Shown one piece after another: positions 1 to 7,564 of a stretch of 64,000 bases of DNA. Made by a program: the position numbers and the translations under genes. The notes below the pieces were generated by a model, which had not been told where the DNA came from, searched no databases, and worked only from the letters and a program-made list of their open reading frames with translations. Origin of the DNA: a virus; IMG/VR virus record IMGVR_UViG_3300020420_000873, positions 1-64,000 of that record. The stretch is one strand, 5' to 3'. Position 1 is the first letter of the stretch, and each line of letters opens with the position of its first letter.

Positions 1-206
1 CGCAGTAGGGCCGCAGTGAAGTCCTGTGATCTTCCTTTGCTGTAATCTAGAACCGCGTCTGGCACGGTGGCTTACTGTAATGGGAAAACGAATATGAAAA
101 TCACGAAGTGATTTGATGTTGAGTTTTACATTAAAATAGGACTTCCTAAAAATTTAACCGCACATACAATTATAATGCAATATTCGCCGGTCTGAATTCT
201 GGCCTG
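1..206. other. Left-edge non-coding stretch
   Basis: No convincing gene starts here. The first 90 bases are richer in GC than the rest of the window and could be the tail of a gene or structured RNA cut by the edge. One short frame runs open to a TAA near base 45. A small inverted repeat (AATCAC, loop, GTGATT) sits near 97-111. I could not fold it into a tRNA or tmRNA end. Confidence 0.3.
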
Positions 207-213
207 ATAAATA
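207..213 (+). promoter_or_regulatory. Late promoter core ATAAATA
   Basis: ATAAATA lies 31 bases before the start codon at 244. The leader carries an AGAGG ribosome site. It matches the T4-type late promoter recognised by the gp55 sigma factor. Confidence 0.65.
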
Positions 214-243
214 CTATGTAGTATTGAAAGCAGAGGATTTGAT

Positions 244-816
244 ATGAAGCAAGGAACACATTATTTTCACGTACCAGAACTTGATATAACAGAGCAAAAA
301 CGAAAAACACTTGTTGAACGTTTCAAAATATATCAAAAATTTAATAGAGGTGGGGATTGGTATGAAAATGCCAATGGTACTACATCAAAAACTTTTAACT
401 ATTATCCAAGTGGTGAATCTACATTAAAAAACATATTCGATGACAAGCAAATACGTCACATGCGAGATATATGTAAAAGTGTTCCTGGTGATCCACAAAC
501 AACCGAACCATTTGACTTCTTGCACTGTCAAGGAGAAGTTTTCAAGCACAAAGATGAATTAAGATCAGCTGTTATTACTGTGCCTTTGCTTTTAGATAAC
601 GATCACGGACTACAGTTTTGGAACGATGAAGGAACTGAAATGATCGACTATTTACAATACGACTATAAAACTTATATCTTTAATTCAAAAATATTACATG
701 GTGTAAACACTTCAGTAGAACCAAGGTTGTTTTGGCAAGGAAGTGTATTTGATCAAGTGGCAAGTTTCGAAGACATCAGAAAACAATATGAATCTGGACA
801 GTTGTTTAAAGATTAA
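244..816 (+). CDS. Putative 2OG-Fe(II) oxygenase
   Basis: A 190-residue protein with the spacing expected of a double-stranded beta-helix dioxygenase: H102-K-D104 as the first two metal ligands, H152 (LHG) as the distal histidine and R161 as a possible 2-oxoglutarate-binding residue. Enzymes of this family couple 2-oxoglutarate decarboxylation to hydroxylation of a substrate; the substrate here cannot be read from sequence. The last four bases overlap the stop of the convergent SET-domain gene. A late promoter and a good ribosome site support the start. The family is diverse, so the fold is fairly likely but the reaction is open. A structural (cupin) role without catalysis is possible. Confidence 0.6.
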   Translation: MKQGTHYFHVPELDITEQKRKTLVERFKIYQKFNRGGDWYENANGTTSKTFNYYPSGESTLKNIFDDKQIRHMRDICKSVPGDPQTTEPFDFLHCQGEVFKHKDELRSAVITVPLLLDNDHGLQFWNDEGTEMIDYLQYDYKTYIFNSKILHGVNTSVEPRLFWQGSVFDQVASFEDIRKQYESGQLFKD

Positions 817-1127
817 TCATCAACAAAATCATTGTACAAAGTGTATTTGGCTGTAAGTTCTTCTCCAGCTTTGATTGGCTTTACAGTTACCAAATAACAA
901 ACTGGTTTTTGATGCCAAAATCCTTTAATATTTTTACAATTAGGTTCGTCTGAATGATTATAAAAAGCACCTAAGGCAGTCCTAATAGCACCGTGTGGAA
1001 AGTTCTTATCCAATATATGCACAATGCCAAGCACTACATCAGCATCAAAATCTTTTGTAGCAAACAAACCCAAACCTTGTACGTTTGAATCTTTGATTGT
1101 TAATCCGTCTGGTAATGGTCTATACAT
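813..1127 (-). CDS. SET-domain protein (putative lysine methyltransferase)
   Basis: A 104-residue minimal SET domain. Visible elements are the GLGLFAT strand near residue 18, the NHS motif at 57-59 followed by PNC, the IKAGEEL turn near 85-91 and the C-terminal tyrosine Y95. These are the SAM-binding and catalytic signatures of SET methyltransferases, which methylate protein lysines. There is no pre-SET or post-SET region. A related SET gene sits at 28008, and both are next to a 2OG oxygenase gene. The target could be a phage or host protein. It converges on and overlaps the upstream oxygenase gene by four bases. Confidence 0.75.
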   Translation of the reverse strand: MYRPLPDGLTIKDSNVQGLGLFATKDFDADVVLGIVHILDKNFPHGAIRTALGAFYNHSDEPNCKNIKGFWHQKPVCYLVTVKPIKAGEELTAKYTLYNDFVDD

Positions 1128-1147
1128 AATACTAGTAGTTATTATAT

Positions 1148-1190
1148 AAAAAAAGATCTGTTAATGCAAGAAAAATGTTATTAACAGATT
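1148..1190 (-). terminator. Rho-independent terminator
   Basis: A perfect 10 bp inverted repeat (1156-1165 with 1180-1189) is followed on the minus strand by seven T residues. It sits just upstream of the SET gene, so it may isolate that gene from incoming minus-strand transcription. Confidence 0.6.
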
Positions 1191-1277
1191 TGTTAACACC
1201 ATATCTTGTGTTTTAATCTCCATGTATAGAAGCCTAAATATTATTGACTTTACTGAATCTATATAGGAGTAGTAGAC

Positions 1278-1622
1278 ATGGATAAAAACATCATTGAGCA
1301 ATTAAACGACAGAATAGACGCATTAGAAGAAAAGATCGAAAGACTAGTTGATCTTTTAGAAATGGGTCATGAATTTGAAGACCAAGATTACGATGAAGAC
1401 TACACAGATGAAGAATTAGACAACTGTGAAGAATGTTATGAAGAACCTTGCGAATGTGAAGATGAAGATGACGACAACGACTTCGAAGACGAAGGTGATG
1501 ATTTTGAAGATGAAGATGATGACTTTGAATATGACGAAGACGAAGATTGGGAAGATGACGACACAATCGAAGGCGAATATGACGAAGACGACAGCGAAGA
1601 CGACGACAGAACTTATAATTAA
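1278..1622 (+). CDS. Hyperacidic small protein
   Basis: A 114-residue protein. Residues 1-30 form a probable amphipathic helix or coiled coil (repeated I/L spacing, RIDALEEKIERLVDLLEM). The remainder is almost entirely Asp and Glu, with a short Cys cluster (CEECYEEPCEC) around 50-60. No family is recognised. Such tails can mimic DNA phosphate charge, chaperone basic proteins or bind divalent metal, but none of these is shown. The start has an AGGAG site. A strong terminator follows directly, so it is probably a single-gene transcript. Confidence 0.75.
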   Translation: MDKNIIEQLNDRIDALEEKIERLVDLLEMGHEFEDQDYDEDYTDEELDNCEECYEEPCECEDEDDDNDFEDEGDDFEDEDDDFEYDEDEDWEDDDTIEGEYDEDDSEDDDRTYN

Positions 1623-1640
1623 TCAATTCATGTATATACA

Positions 1641-1673
1641 AAGGTAGGGCATTAATTTGTCCTACCTTTTTTT
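1641..1673 (+). terminator. Rho-independent terminator
   Basis: AAGGTAGG at 1641-1648 pairs with CCTACCTT at 1661-1668 and is followed by a T run. It ends the acidic-protein transcript. The same GGTAGGGC stem recurs near 2882. Confidence 0.85.
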
Positions 1674-1678
1674 ATGAT

Positions 1679-2854
1679 TTAATACTCTCGTCTTTCGATT
1701 TTTTTCTTAGAACAAATCCTTTTGCATATACCTATATTTTCAAAATTATTCATTATCTTTTTGAAACCAGATCCACTAATTACAGTTTTATAATCATGTT
1801 TGTAAATGCTCATTGAATCAATGTCTTCTTTTGTGATACCAGCATCTTCAAACCAATCTTGTTGGTCAACTCTCATAAAACAACAAGGAAGAAACAATCC
1901 TTCACTTGATATAAAGTTTGCATAATCTTTTATATTCATACATTGTGGATAAACATTGTCTGTTTGAACTATAGGTCTTTTTTCTGCAACTTCTGGCATG
2001 ATACCATAGTTTCTTTCTTTTTTACTGCCTTCTGGTAATTTTATAATTTCTTTAGGTGTATCTTCTTTTGTTAATTCTGGGCCTTTTGGTTTATTCCAAT
2101 TGACTGTTTTATCTTTTCTTTTCTTGGTTAAGATTGCTGTCCTTGGTGTAACATCAATTTGTAATTTTGTTACGGGTGTTTTCCATATGTTTCCACCTAT
2201 AGCATCTTTTATTTGTTGTACATGCTCTTCAAGTTTATCTAAATTTGTGTTAAAAACTTTCTTGTCCACAAGTTGACCTGGTGGAGCTCTGTGTGTATCT
2301 ATAATTTGAAACTTGTAGAAACCCAAATCGTTTGCTGTGTCATATGCTGTTTTCATATCTTCAAATGAACAATTGTATTTGAACACAATGTATTTCCATA
2401 TGATAATTCTTTTTGCTTCTCCCAGGATCTTTGCTCCTGCTTCAATAGTTGGCCAATCAGCATTGACTCTGTATTGTGTAAAATTTTCTGGAGTTCCATC
2501 AAGACTGAATGTGACTGTGTCATCAAGCGTCATCATGTCACGAATCTGTTCCCAATCTTTCGGCTTTCTGTAACTTCCATTTGTGTCAAAGTGAAATGTT
2601 GCTTCAGCTTCTTTAATAGCTTTGATGGCCTTGATTAAATGTGGATGATACAATCCATCACCATATGCTCCTGTTAGTAGAACTCTTCGTATGGGCATTG
2701 TTTTTAAAAACTCGATCAGTTTGTCTGCATCTATATGACCGTTGTCCCATAGGTGTCTTTTGTCTGCTTGAAATGTACGAGGACAGTTTGGACATTTAAC
2801 TGTACATTTACTGGTAAGTTCTAACTCTAGTATTTCAGTCTCTGGAAATTGCAT
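1679..2854 (-). CDS. Radical SAM/SPASM protein
   Basis: A 391-residue radical SAM enzyme with C17-x3-C21-x2-C24 binding the [4Fe-4S] cluster that cleaves S-adenosylmethionine. The Cys-containing C terminus (CMNIKDYANF, LFLPCC, then GICKRIC) looks like a SPASM-type domain holding auxiliary clusters. SPASM proteins typically modify peptides or small molecules through radical chemistry; the substrate is unknown. The LLTGAYGDGLYHP segment corresponds to the GGEP region. It is related to the proteins at 12085 and 41394, which also begin with the radical SAM core. A late promoter lies directly upstream and leaves almost no leader. Confidence 0.85.
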   Translation of the reverse strand: MQFPETEILELELTSKCTVKCPNCPRTFQADKRHLWDNGHIDADKLIEFLKTMPIRRVLLTGAYGDGLYHPHLIKAIKAIKEAEATFHFDTNGSYRKPKDWEQIRDMMTLDDTVTFSLDGTPENFTQYRVNADWPTIEAGAKILGEAKRIIIWKYIVFKYNCSFEDMKTAYDTANDLGFYKFQIIDTHRAPPGQLVDKKVFNTNLDKLEEHVQQIKDAIGGNIWKTPVTKLQIDVTPRTAILTKKRKDKTVNWNKPKGPELTKEDTPKEIIKLPEGSKKERNYGIMPEVAEKRPIVQTDNVYPQCMNIKDYANFISSEGLFLPCCFMRVDQQDWFEDAGITKEDIDSMSIYKHDYKTVISGSGFKKIMNNFENIGICKRICSKKKIERREY

Positions 2855-2862
2855 AGCAAATG

Positions 2863-2869
2863 TATTTAT
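2863..2869 (-). promoter_or_regulatory. Late promoter core ATAAATA
   Basis: Minus-strand ATAAATA only 8 bases from the start codon at 2854, so the predicted transcript would have a very short leader or none. Confidence 0.6.
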
Positions 2870-2880
2870 TTGAAAGATGA

Positions 2881-2901
2881 AGGTAGGGCTTTGCCCTACC
2901 T
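2881..2901. terminator. Perfect hairpin between PiT and radical SAM genes
   Basis: A 9 bp perfect stem (AGGTAGGGC with GCCCTACCT, loop TTT). It lacks a long T tract on either strand, so termination is uncertain. It lies immediately before the late promoter of the radical SAM gene and shares its stem sequence with the terminator at 1641. Confidence 0.55.
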
Positions 2902-2911
2902 ATTGTATGAT

Positions 2912-3880
2912 TTATAATCCGTAAGGAATACAGATGTAATGTATGCTTAACACAATACCAACTGACACTATCAGTCCTACCATCATTTTCAAAAAGTCTC
3001 TGCCAATGATTGGAAATACATGTTTGAACTTATAGTCTTTCATTAGTGTTGATATAGCAAGTTCTCTACCACATAACAATCCAACAAACACCCAAGTTGT
3101 TGACATTGGTATATCGTTGTATTGTTTGAAGAACAATAGTATAAAAGCATAAACTAGATCAATCAGTGTGGCAGATCTAACAAATCTTGTGCCTGTTTTT
3201 TCTATCACAATCTTTTGTATCTTACCACCCTTTTCATAGAATGTGTATCCTAGGAAAGCGGCAAACACAATTGATATCATAAACATCCATTCCAACGGAA
3301 CACTTCTTGGTAAGAACACAGCAATGTTTGCCATGTCATGACTTAACCAAGTGTACCAAAGAAATGCTGTGCTACACCATTGTGCTATACGCCAACGTTT
3401 CGCAACTCGTTGATCTTTGATCTTGTCTGACTTTTCGTCTATTATTCTTTCTATCACATTCCATACAGCATAAGCAACAATCGCCGCCAGTGCATATCCT
3501 ATGATAGATTTTATCAACATCTTCTCTAACACAAATGTACTTGCAAATGCACTCAACACCAAGAAACTTGTTGATACTGGTACACCAATCCGTGTCAGCA
3601 ATAATAGTATTAATGGAGCAGTAGCATGATACCATTTGATCTCTTGGAAAGGTATTTTGTTTAACCTTCCGTATGATATGTCTCCGCCATTAGTACTCCA
3701 CCCCCACCAAAGAGTAAACCACAACACAACCGTTGCGGCTGTCCATAAGTAATACCATTTGAATTTGTTTTGATTAGATGCCATCCATGTGCCGAGGGTC
3801 TGCACACTATCATTTGCAACAACTGAGTACGCCGCAAATATGAAACCAATGAACATCCATAGTGAGTAGGTTTCTAACAT
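2912..3880 (-). CDS. PiT-family inorganic phosphate transporter
   Basis: A 322-residue polytopic inner-membrane protein with the two inverted PiT signatures: VVANDSVQTLGT near residue 20 and SHDMANIAVFLPR near 180, and the paired PVSTSF and PMSTTW segments. PiT carriers import phosphate with a cation. The protein is shorter than many bacterial PiT proteins and has about nine or ten hydrophobic spans. Phosphate limits phage DNA synthesis in oligotrophic seawater, so this is a plausible auxiliary metabolic gene. Unlike most accessory genes here it has a sigma70-like promoter, which suggests early expression. Confidence 0.88.
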   Translation of the reverse strand: MLETYSLWMFIGFIFAAYSVVANDSVQTLGTWMASNQNKFKWYYLWTAATVVLWFTLWWGWSTNGGDISYGRLNKIPFQEIKWYHATAPLILLLLTRIGVPVSTSFLVLSAFASTFVLEKMLIKSIIGYALAAIVAYAVWNVIERIIDEKSDKIKDQRVAKRWRIAQWCSTAFLWYTWLSHDMANIAVFLPRSVPLEWMFMISIVFAAFLGYTFYEKGGKIQKIVIEKTGTRFVRSATLIDLVYAFILLFFKQYNDIPMSTTWVFVGLLCGRELAISTLMKDYKFKHVFPIIGRDFLKMMVGLIVSVGIVLSIHYICIPYGL

Positions 3881-3912
3881 TTATTTTCTCTCTTGTTTAT
3901 TCAATTTACTTT

Positions 3913-3940
3913 ATTATACATTATTTACAAAATAAATCAA
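3913..3940 (-). promoter_or_regulatory. Sigma70-like promoter of PiT gene
   Basis: TTGATT (3935-3940), a 16 bp spacer and a perfect TATAAT (3913-3918) on the minus strand, about 30 bases before the start codon, with an AGAGAGAA ribosome site. Confidence 0.7.
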
Positions 3941-3992
3941 CGAGAAATGTTACAGAAAGATTAAATTTTTGTTAACAACTTGTAAAAAGATT

Positions 3993-4069
3993 TGGTGGCT
4001 CCGGCAGGATTCGAACCTGCAACCTACGGTTTAGAAGACCGTTGCTCTGTCCTGTTGAGCTACGAAGCC
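3993..4069 (-). tRNA. tRNA-Arg (TCT)
   Basis: A full cloverleaf with acceptor GGCTTCG/CGGAGCC, T loop TTCGAAT and encoded CCA. The anticodon loop CTTCTAA gives anticodon TCT, which reads AGA, the Arg codon favoured in AT-rich genes. It is the last of three clustered tRNA genes. Confidence 0.95.
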
Positions 4070-4071
4070 TT

Positions 4072-4146
4072 TGGCAGAAGTGGAAGGAATCGAACCCTCT
4101 CTTTCAGATTTGGAATCTGACGTGCAACCATTAACACTTCACTCCT
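4072..4146 (-). tRNA. tRNA-Trp (CCA)
   Basis: Acceptor AGGAGTG/CACTTCT with discriminator G and encoded CCA. The anticodon stem TCAGA/TCTGA encloses loop TTCCAAA, giving anticodon CCA for Trp. Two bases separate it from the Leu and Arg tRNA genes on either side. Confidence 0.93.
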
Positions 4147-4148
4147 AT

Positions 4149-4235
4149 TGGTGCGAGTGGAGGGACTCGAACCCACACACCATAATTGATAACGGATTTT
4201 AAGTCCGTTGCGTCTACCTATTCCGCCACACTCGC
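4149..4235 (-). tRNA. tRNA-Leu (TAA)
   Basis: A class II tRNA with a long variable arm, acceptor GCGAGTG/CACTCGC, discriminator A and encoded CCA. The anticodon loop CTTAAAA gives TAA, reading the AT-rich Leu codon TTA. Confidence 0.95.
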
Positions 4236-4242
4236 AATTCAA

Positions 4243-4527
4243 TTATGATCTAACGTTTCCCCTATCCCGTTCAATTGCCATATAGAATTCATCTATTTCA
4301 CTAGTGATATCTGGCTGGGCAGTGACTATATGATCAATCACAAACTGTTGGAATTGCCCATATGTTGGAACCGTATACGATCCCCAATCAGGAACATCTT
4401 TCCAATCCAATACATTTTTGTCTGGATCAAGAATCACATGCATATTCTTACGTGTGTCCTCATCTTCATCATATTCAAGTATGTAAGTGTACCCAAGATA
4501 GCTGTAATATTCTTTGTAGGAGTGCAT
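4243..4527 (-). CDS. Hypothetical protein upstream of tRNA cluster
   Basis: A 94-residue acidic, aromatic-rich protein (EYYSYLGYTYILEYDEDED) with no recognised domain. It starts from an ATG with an AAGAGGTGA ribosome site and lies eight bases upstream of the tRNA-Leu gene on the same strand, so gene and tRNAs are probably co-transcribed from the sigma70-like promoter upstream. Confidence 0.65.
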   Translation of the reverse strand: MHSYKEYYSYLGYTYILEYDEDEDTRKNMHVILDPDKNVLDWKDVPDWGSYTVPTYGQFQQFVIDHIVTAQPDITSEIDEFYMAIERDRGNVRS

Positions 4528-4561
4528 GACTTCACCTCTTGTTGCTCTCTAACTTTGTGTA

Positions 4562-4589
4562 GTATTACACAGGTACGTGATCCTGTCAA
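4562..4589 (-). promoter_or_regulatory. Sigma70-like promoter of hypothetical gene and tRNAs
   Basis: GGTTGACAG contains the -35 (TTGACA at 4584-4589). A 16 bp spacer leads to TAATAC. The GGCCAAAAA sequence upstream of the -35 is also seen before the VWA gene at 40284. Confidence 0.65.
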
Positions 4590-4604
4590 CCAGTTTTTGG
4601 CCAA

Positions 4605-4611
4605 ATAAATA
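4605..4611 (+). promoter_or_regulatory. Late promoter core ATAAATA
   Basis: ATAAATA six bases before the ATG at 4618, implying a near-leaderless late transcript. Confidence 0.6.
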
Positions 4612-4617
4612 ATATAA

Positions 4618-5385
4618 ATGACAAAATTAAAAAGTTTTCATAAGTTGGTTAAATCAAGGCAGATAGAAATTATAAAAGCATCTGATCCTGCTAGGAATCT
4701 TGTTGACAAAATTTTTAAAACAAATGTTGCACACATAAAAAAGTCTTATCAAAATCCAGTTTTTGTTTTTGAGGACAAAGATTACATCTACAAAGTCTTC
4801 TACAGAGATATGATGTTTAATGGAATACATTTTAAGAATGATCAACACATGGTCAACATGTATGTAAAATTTTTCCAAAACTATGATGGCGATATGCAAC
4901 TGTCAGATTATTATTTAGATGACAATTGTGCTATCTTGCAAATACACAAATTACCAGGAATCAAAATAGCTGACGTGAATAATAAAATCAATATAGATAT
5001 CATTGAAGCTGGAGAATGGTTTGCTGAACAATGCACACAAATACATTCTGCTGGTATGCGTTGCGTAGAAAAACATAAAGAATTTCAAATTGAAAGAAAT
5101 ATATTTGACACTGGATATTACTTTGTATTTTCAGATTGGAACAAAGACAATATTTTGTATGACCAAGATAAAAATAAATTATATCTTATAGACCTGCAAC
5201 CAATCAATTGGCTTCCAGCAGATTTATGGAACGGCATATTGAGATCTCAATGGAAAGAGATTTACACGTACAACTGGAAAAGGTCTCAATTAAAGAATAG
5301 TATACAAGCTGTCGAAGAAGGTTTGTTGAGTAACATTAAAGAAAGCATTGGAAAAATATATCTTCCAAATAAAGTTTATGAATAA
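4618..5385 (+). CDS. Kinase-fold protein (APH/choline-kinase-like), copy 1
   Basis: A 255-residue protein with the layout of an aminoglycoside/choline-kinase-type phosphotransferase: a lysine in IYKVF (K59) in the N-lobe, the catalytic loop SDWNKDNIL with D173 and N178, and the metal-binding aspartate in YLIDLQP (D192). The usual catalytic-loop His is replaced by Ser. These folds phosphorylate small molecules, sugars or proteins. A second copy follows and overlaps it by eight bases, so the pair was probably made by duplication. The substrate is unknown. A late promoter sits directly before the start. Confidence 0.65.
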   Translation: MTKLKSFHKLVKSRQIEIIKASDPARNLVDKIFKTNVAHIKKSYQNPVFVFEDKDYIYKVFYRDMMFNGIHFKNDQHMVNMYVKFFQNYDGDMQLSDYYLDDNCAILQIHKLPGIKIADVNNKINIDIIEAGEWFAEQCTQIHSAGMRCVEKHKEFQIERNIFDTGYYFVFSDWNKDNILYDQDKNKLYLIDLQPINWLPADLWNGILRSQWKEIYTYNWKRSQLKNSIQAVEEGLLSNIKESIGKIYLPNKVYE

Positions 5386-6046
5386 AGATTACGGAAAAAG
5401 TATTGTCCAAGATGTTTTTAAGACTGAAGTGAATTCAGTGTATAAAGACAACTTTGCCAGCAGTCGTGCTGTGTATTCAGATTCTAACTTTATATATAAA
5501 GTTTTCCGCAAAGAAGCATCTGTTGATCAGTTTAAAAAATTCTTACAAAATTACCAAGGTGACTTGAAGCTGTTAGCTACACATGAAAATAATGATCTGG
5601 TTATATTTAAAATGAACAAGCTACCTGGTGAAACTATCTTACTAAGGCATGAGAACAAAAAGAAAACTTCAATCGATTTACCTGTGCTGATGTCATGGTT
5701 TAAACAGCAGGTACACGAAATACACAATACTGGTATTAGATGCTACAACAAGTATGATGAATACAAGATTAAAAACAATCCCAATGGAGATGGATTTATA
5801 TTCACATTTTGTGATTGGACCAATGGTAATTTTTTATATAACGAGTCCGATGGCAAAATGTATCTGGTAGACTTAGAACCAGTTAACTGGATTCCAAGGA
5901 ATATATGGAGTTGCATTGTAAGAGATCATTTCAGCACTTTTATTAAAAATTTTGATATTAAAGGATTAGAGGATCCTAAATACGTATCACATTTAGAAGA
6001 TCTAATAGTAGAACAACTGTCAGAAGAAATAGCATTATTTGGGTAG
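5378..6046 (+). CDS. Kinase-fold protein (APH/choline-kinase-like), copy 2
   Basis: A 222-residue paralogue of the preceding protein. Conserved elements are IYKVF with K41, the catalytic loop FCDWTNGNFL (D146, N151) and the metal aspartate in YLVDLEPVNWIP (D165). Here Cys replaces the usual catalytic-loop His. I chose the ATG inside the stop region of copy 1 because it overlaps it and matches the family start; a start ten codons earlier is possible. The two proteins may act as a heteromer or on related substrates. No partner gene is evident downstream. Confidence 0.65.
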   Translation: MNKDYGKSIVQDVFKTEVNSVYKDNFASSRAVYSDSNFIYKVFRKEASVDQFKKFLQNYQGDLKLLATHENNDLVIFKMNKLPGETILLRHENKKKTSIDLPVLMSWFKQQVHEIHNTGIRCYNKYDEYKIKNNPNGDGFIFTFCDWTNGNFLYNESDGKMYLVDLEPVNWIPRNIWSCIVRDHFSTFIKNFDIKGLEDPKYVSHLEDLIVEQLSEEIALFG

Positions 6047-6060
6047 TATAATGCTATCTA

Positions 6061-6131
6061 AATGGTGTCTTAGTCCTGTTTTAAAGCGCCTACAAGCGTC
6101 ATATAGTGTATGAACTAGTGTTTGACGCTTA
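6061..6131 (+). repeat. Intergenic element shared with the subtilase leader, plus hairpin
   Basis: Bases 6061-6086 match, with three mismatches in 26, the segment at 54477-54502 in the leader of the subtilase gene (opposite strand). A flanking ACTATATGAC block is also shared. An inverted repeat AAGCGTCA/TGACGCTT spans about 6093-6131. The function is unknown; it may be a mobile stem-loop cassette between gene modules. Confidence 0.5.
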
Positions 6132-6185
6132 TAATATAAAAACCCTACATAAAGAGGTTTAAGATACTATAGAATTCTATTTTTA

Positions 6186-7382
6186 TTAGTTAAAATTATA
6201 GTGTTTGCTTATTTCTGGAAAATGTTTGTTAAAATTTAGATTCCTAGTTTGATCTATATTCTTTATTTTCTTCACAAACCCAGATTGATCAGTTTTGATT
6301 GTGTTGGTGGTTAGCTTTTTTATTATTTGTTTAGATTTATCTAGAAACACTTTTTTATGCTGTGTCGATAATGAATCAGCAAATGACATCAAGTTTTCAT
6401 ATGCTTCTTGTTTTAATGATTGTGGCATGTGAGCCATGTTATATGGATTGCCATCAATCATGTTGAAATCATAATCTTCTATGCCGTTGTCCAAGAAAAA
6501 TTTAATTAGTTTTGTAAAATGAATTGCATTGTATACTCCTACTGTGATTTGTGGTCCGACCCATATATTAGGATTATCTCTTAATTCAAAAAGATTTTTT
6601 TCTAGTTCATTCCAAATTGTTCCGTAACGTATATACTCTGCTTGTGATCCCATGGCATCAATACTTGGTGCCACACTTACTCTATTAAAATGCTTCCATA
6701 AATCACTTGCACTTTTGTTTTTGTGACTCAATTTTAAAATATTACTGTTGTAATGTAAGTTTACATCAGTCCTTCCTAATTCAATTAACTTTTCTAAAAT
6801 GTAATAGTGTTCGTCCATAACCAGTGGTTCGCCACCTGCAAAGTAAATAGACTTTACATTTTTTGCATGGTTGTCTATAAATTCATAAGTTCTATTTTTA
6901 TCTTCAAAGTTGTTTAATATTTTACCATTTACTGATTTCAATTCTGCCTGCCATTTGCTACTGAATTCTGGACCACACATTATACAAGCCATGTTACATA
7001 TATTACTAAAACGTACATCCCAATACTGTGCTGATACTTGTTTTAAAGTTCCATCATCTTCAGTGATATCATTTACATCATTTTTAATTTTACTTGTCCA
7101 TGGATGATGTTGTTCTAAGATTGTTCTAAAACTTTCTCCCAGTTCTTCTTCTTTTCTATAACATCTTTCACAACCTTTTGGTTCAATGTTGTTCATCATT
7201 TCCTTACGCATGGTCTTGGCTTTAGAAGAATTCATTATTTCTTCGTAACTATCAGTTTTTATATTTCCCCAAAAGTTACTCGATGACCAGTGTAAACAAC
7301 AAGGCATGACAGTACCATCTGGATTTGTACTTAATCCGATCCAAGGTAAAGGACACCACGTTTTTGATTTTTGCCTGCTCAT
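6186..7382 (-). CDS. Radical SAM protein, N-terminal twitch/SPASM type
   Basis: A 398-residue protein. An N-terminal Cys-rich segment (WCPLPW near 9-14, MPCC near 27-29, GCERC at 70-74) precedes the radical SAM motif C129-x3-C133-x2-C136, and YFAGGEPL follows. Having a SPASM/twitch-like module before the core is the arrangement also seen at 10910, 24633 and 25846, so these four are paralogues. They probably carry one or more auxiliary Fe-S clusters and act on an unknown peptide or small molecule. The late promoter abuts both the start codon and the 3' end of a tRNA gene. Confidence 0.83.
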   Translation of the reverse strand: MSRQKSKTWCPLPWIGLSTNPDGTVMPCCLHWSSSNFWGNIKTDSYEEIMNSSKAKTMRKEMMNNIEPKGCERCYRKEEELGESFRTILEQHHPWTSKIKNDVNDITEDDGTLKQVSAQYWDVRFSNICNMACIMCGPEFSSKWQAELKSVNGKILNNFEDKNRTYEFIDNHAKNVKSIYFAGGEPLVMDEHYYILEKLIELGRTDVNLHYNSNILKLSHKNKSASDLWKHFNRVSVAPSIDAMGSQAEYIRYGTIWNELEKNLFELRDNPNIWVGPQITVGVYNAIHFTKLIKFFLDNGIEDYDFNMIDGNPYNMAHMPQSLKQEAYENLMSFADSLSTQHKKVFLDKSKQIIKKLTTNTIKTDQSGFVKKIKNIDQTRNLNFNKHFPEISKHYNFN

Positions 7383-7389
7383 ATGTATG

Positions 7390-7396
7390 TATTTAT
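7390..7396 (-). promoter_or_regulatory. Late promoter core ATAAATA
   Basis: Lies between the CCA end of the upstream tRNA gene and the ATG at 7382, leaving only seven bases before the start codon. Confidence 0.6.
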
Positions 7397-7473
7397 TGGC
7401 CTGCCCGGCAAGATTCGAACTTGCGACCTTCAGTTCCGCAAACTGACGCTCTATCCAACTGAGCTACGGGCAG
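7397..7473 (-). tRNA. tRNA-Arg (GCG), unusual
   Basis: A complete cloverleaf: acceptor CTGCCCG/CGGGCAG with a C1-G72 pair, D stem GCTC/GAGC, anticodon stem TCAGT/ACTGA, T stem GCAAG/CTTGC, discriminator G and encoded CCA. The seven-base loop TTGCGGA places GCG at positions 34-36, which would read CGC/CGT (Arg). Bacteria normally use ACG here, so either this is a rare isoacceptor or its identity differs from its anticodon. Confidence 0.8.
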
Positions 7474-7479
7474 TTGTTT

Positions 7480-7554
7480 TGGCTGGGGTAGATGGATTCG
7501 AACCACCGAATGTCGGTACCAAAAACCGATGCCTTACCGCTTGGCTATACCCCA
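7480..7554 (-). tRNA. tRNA-Gln (TTG)
   Basis: Acceptor TGGGGTA/TACCCCA, discriminator G, encoded CCA. The anticodon loop TTTTGGT gives TTG, reading CAA. It is the first tRNA downstream of a sigma70-like promoter. Confidence 0.94.
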
Positions 7555-7564
7555 ATGGTTCTAT

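Noticed and set aside
1-100. tmRNA or tRNA remnant at the left edge
   Set aside because: No T-arm TTCGAnT sequence or CCA end; cannot be folded convincingly.
1291-1641. Long minus-strand frame rich in His, Leu and Arg over the acidic gene
   Set aside because: It is the complement of GAT/GAA repeats of the acidic protein; no ribosome site or promoter.
3940-3965. Possible Pho box upstream of the PiT gene
   Set aside because: Only one half-site (CTGTAAC) fits; the second half at the proper spacing does not.
4060-4242. Sixty-codon minus-strand frame
   Set aside because: It runs through the tRNA cluster and has no independent support.
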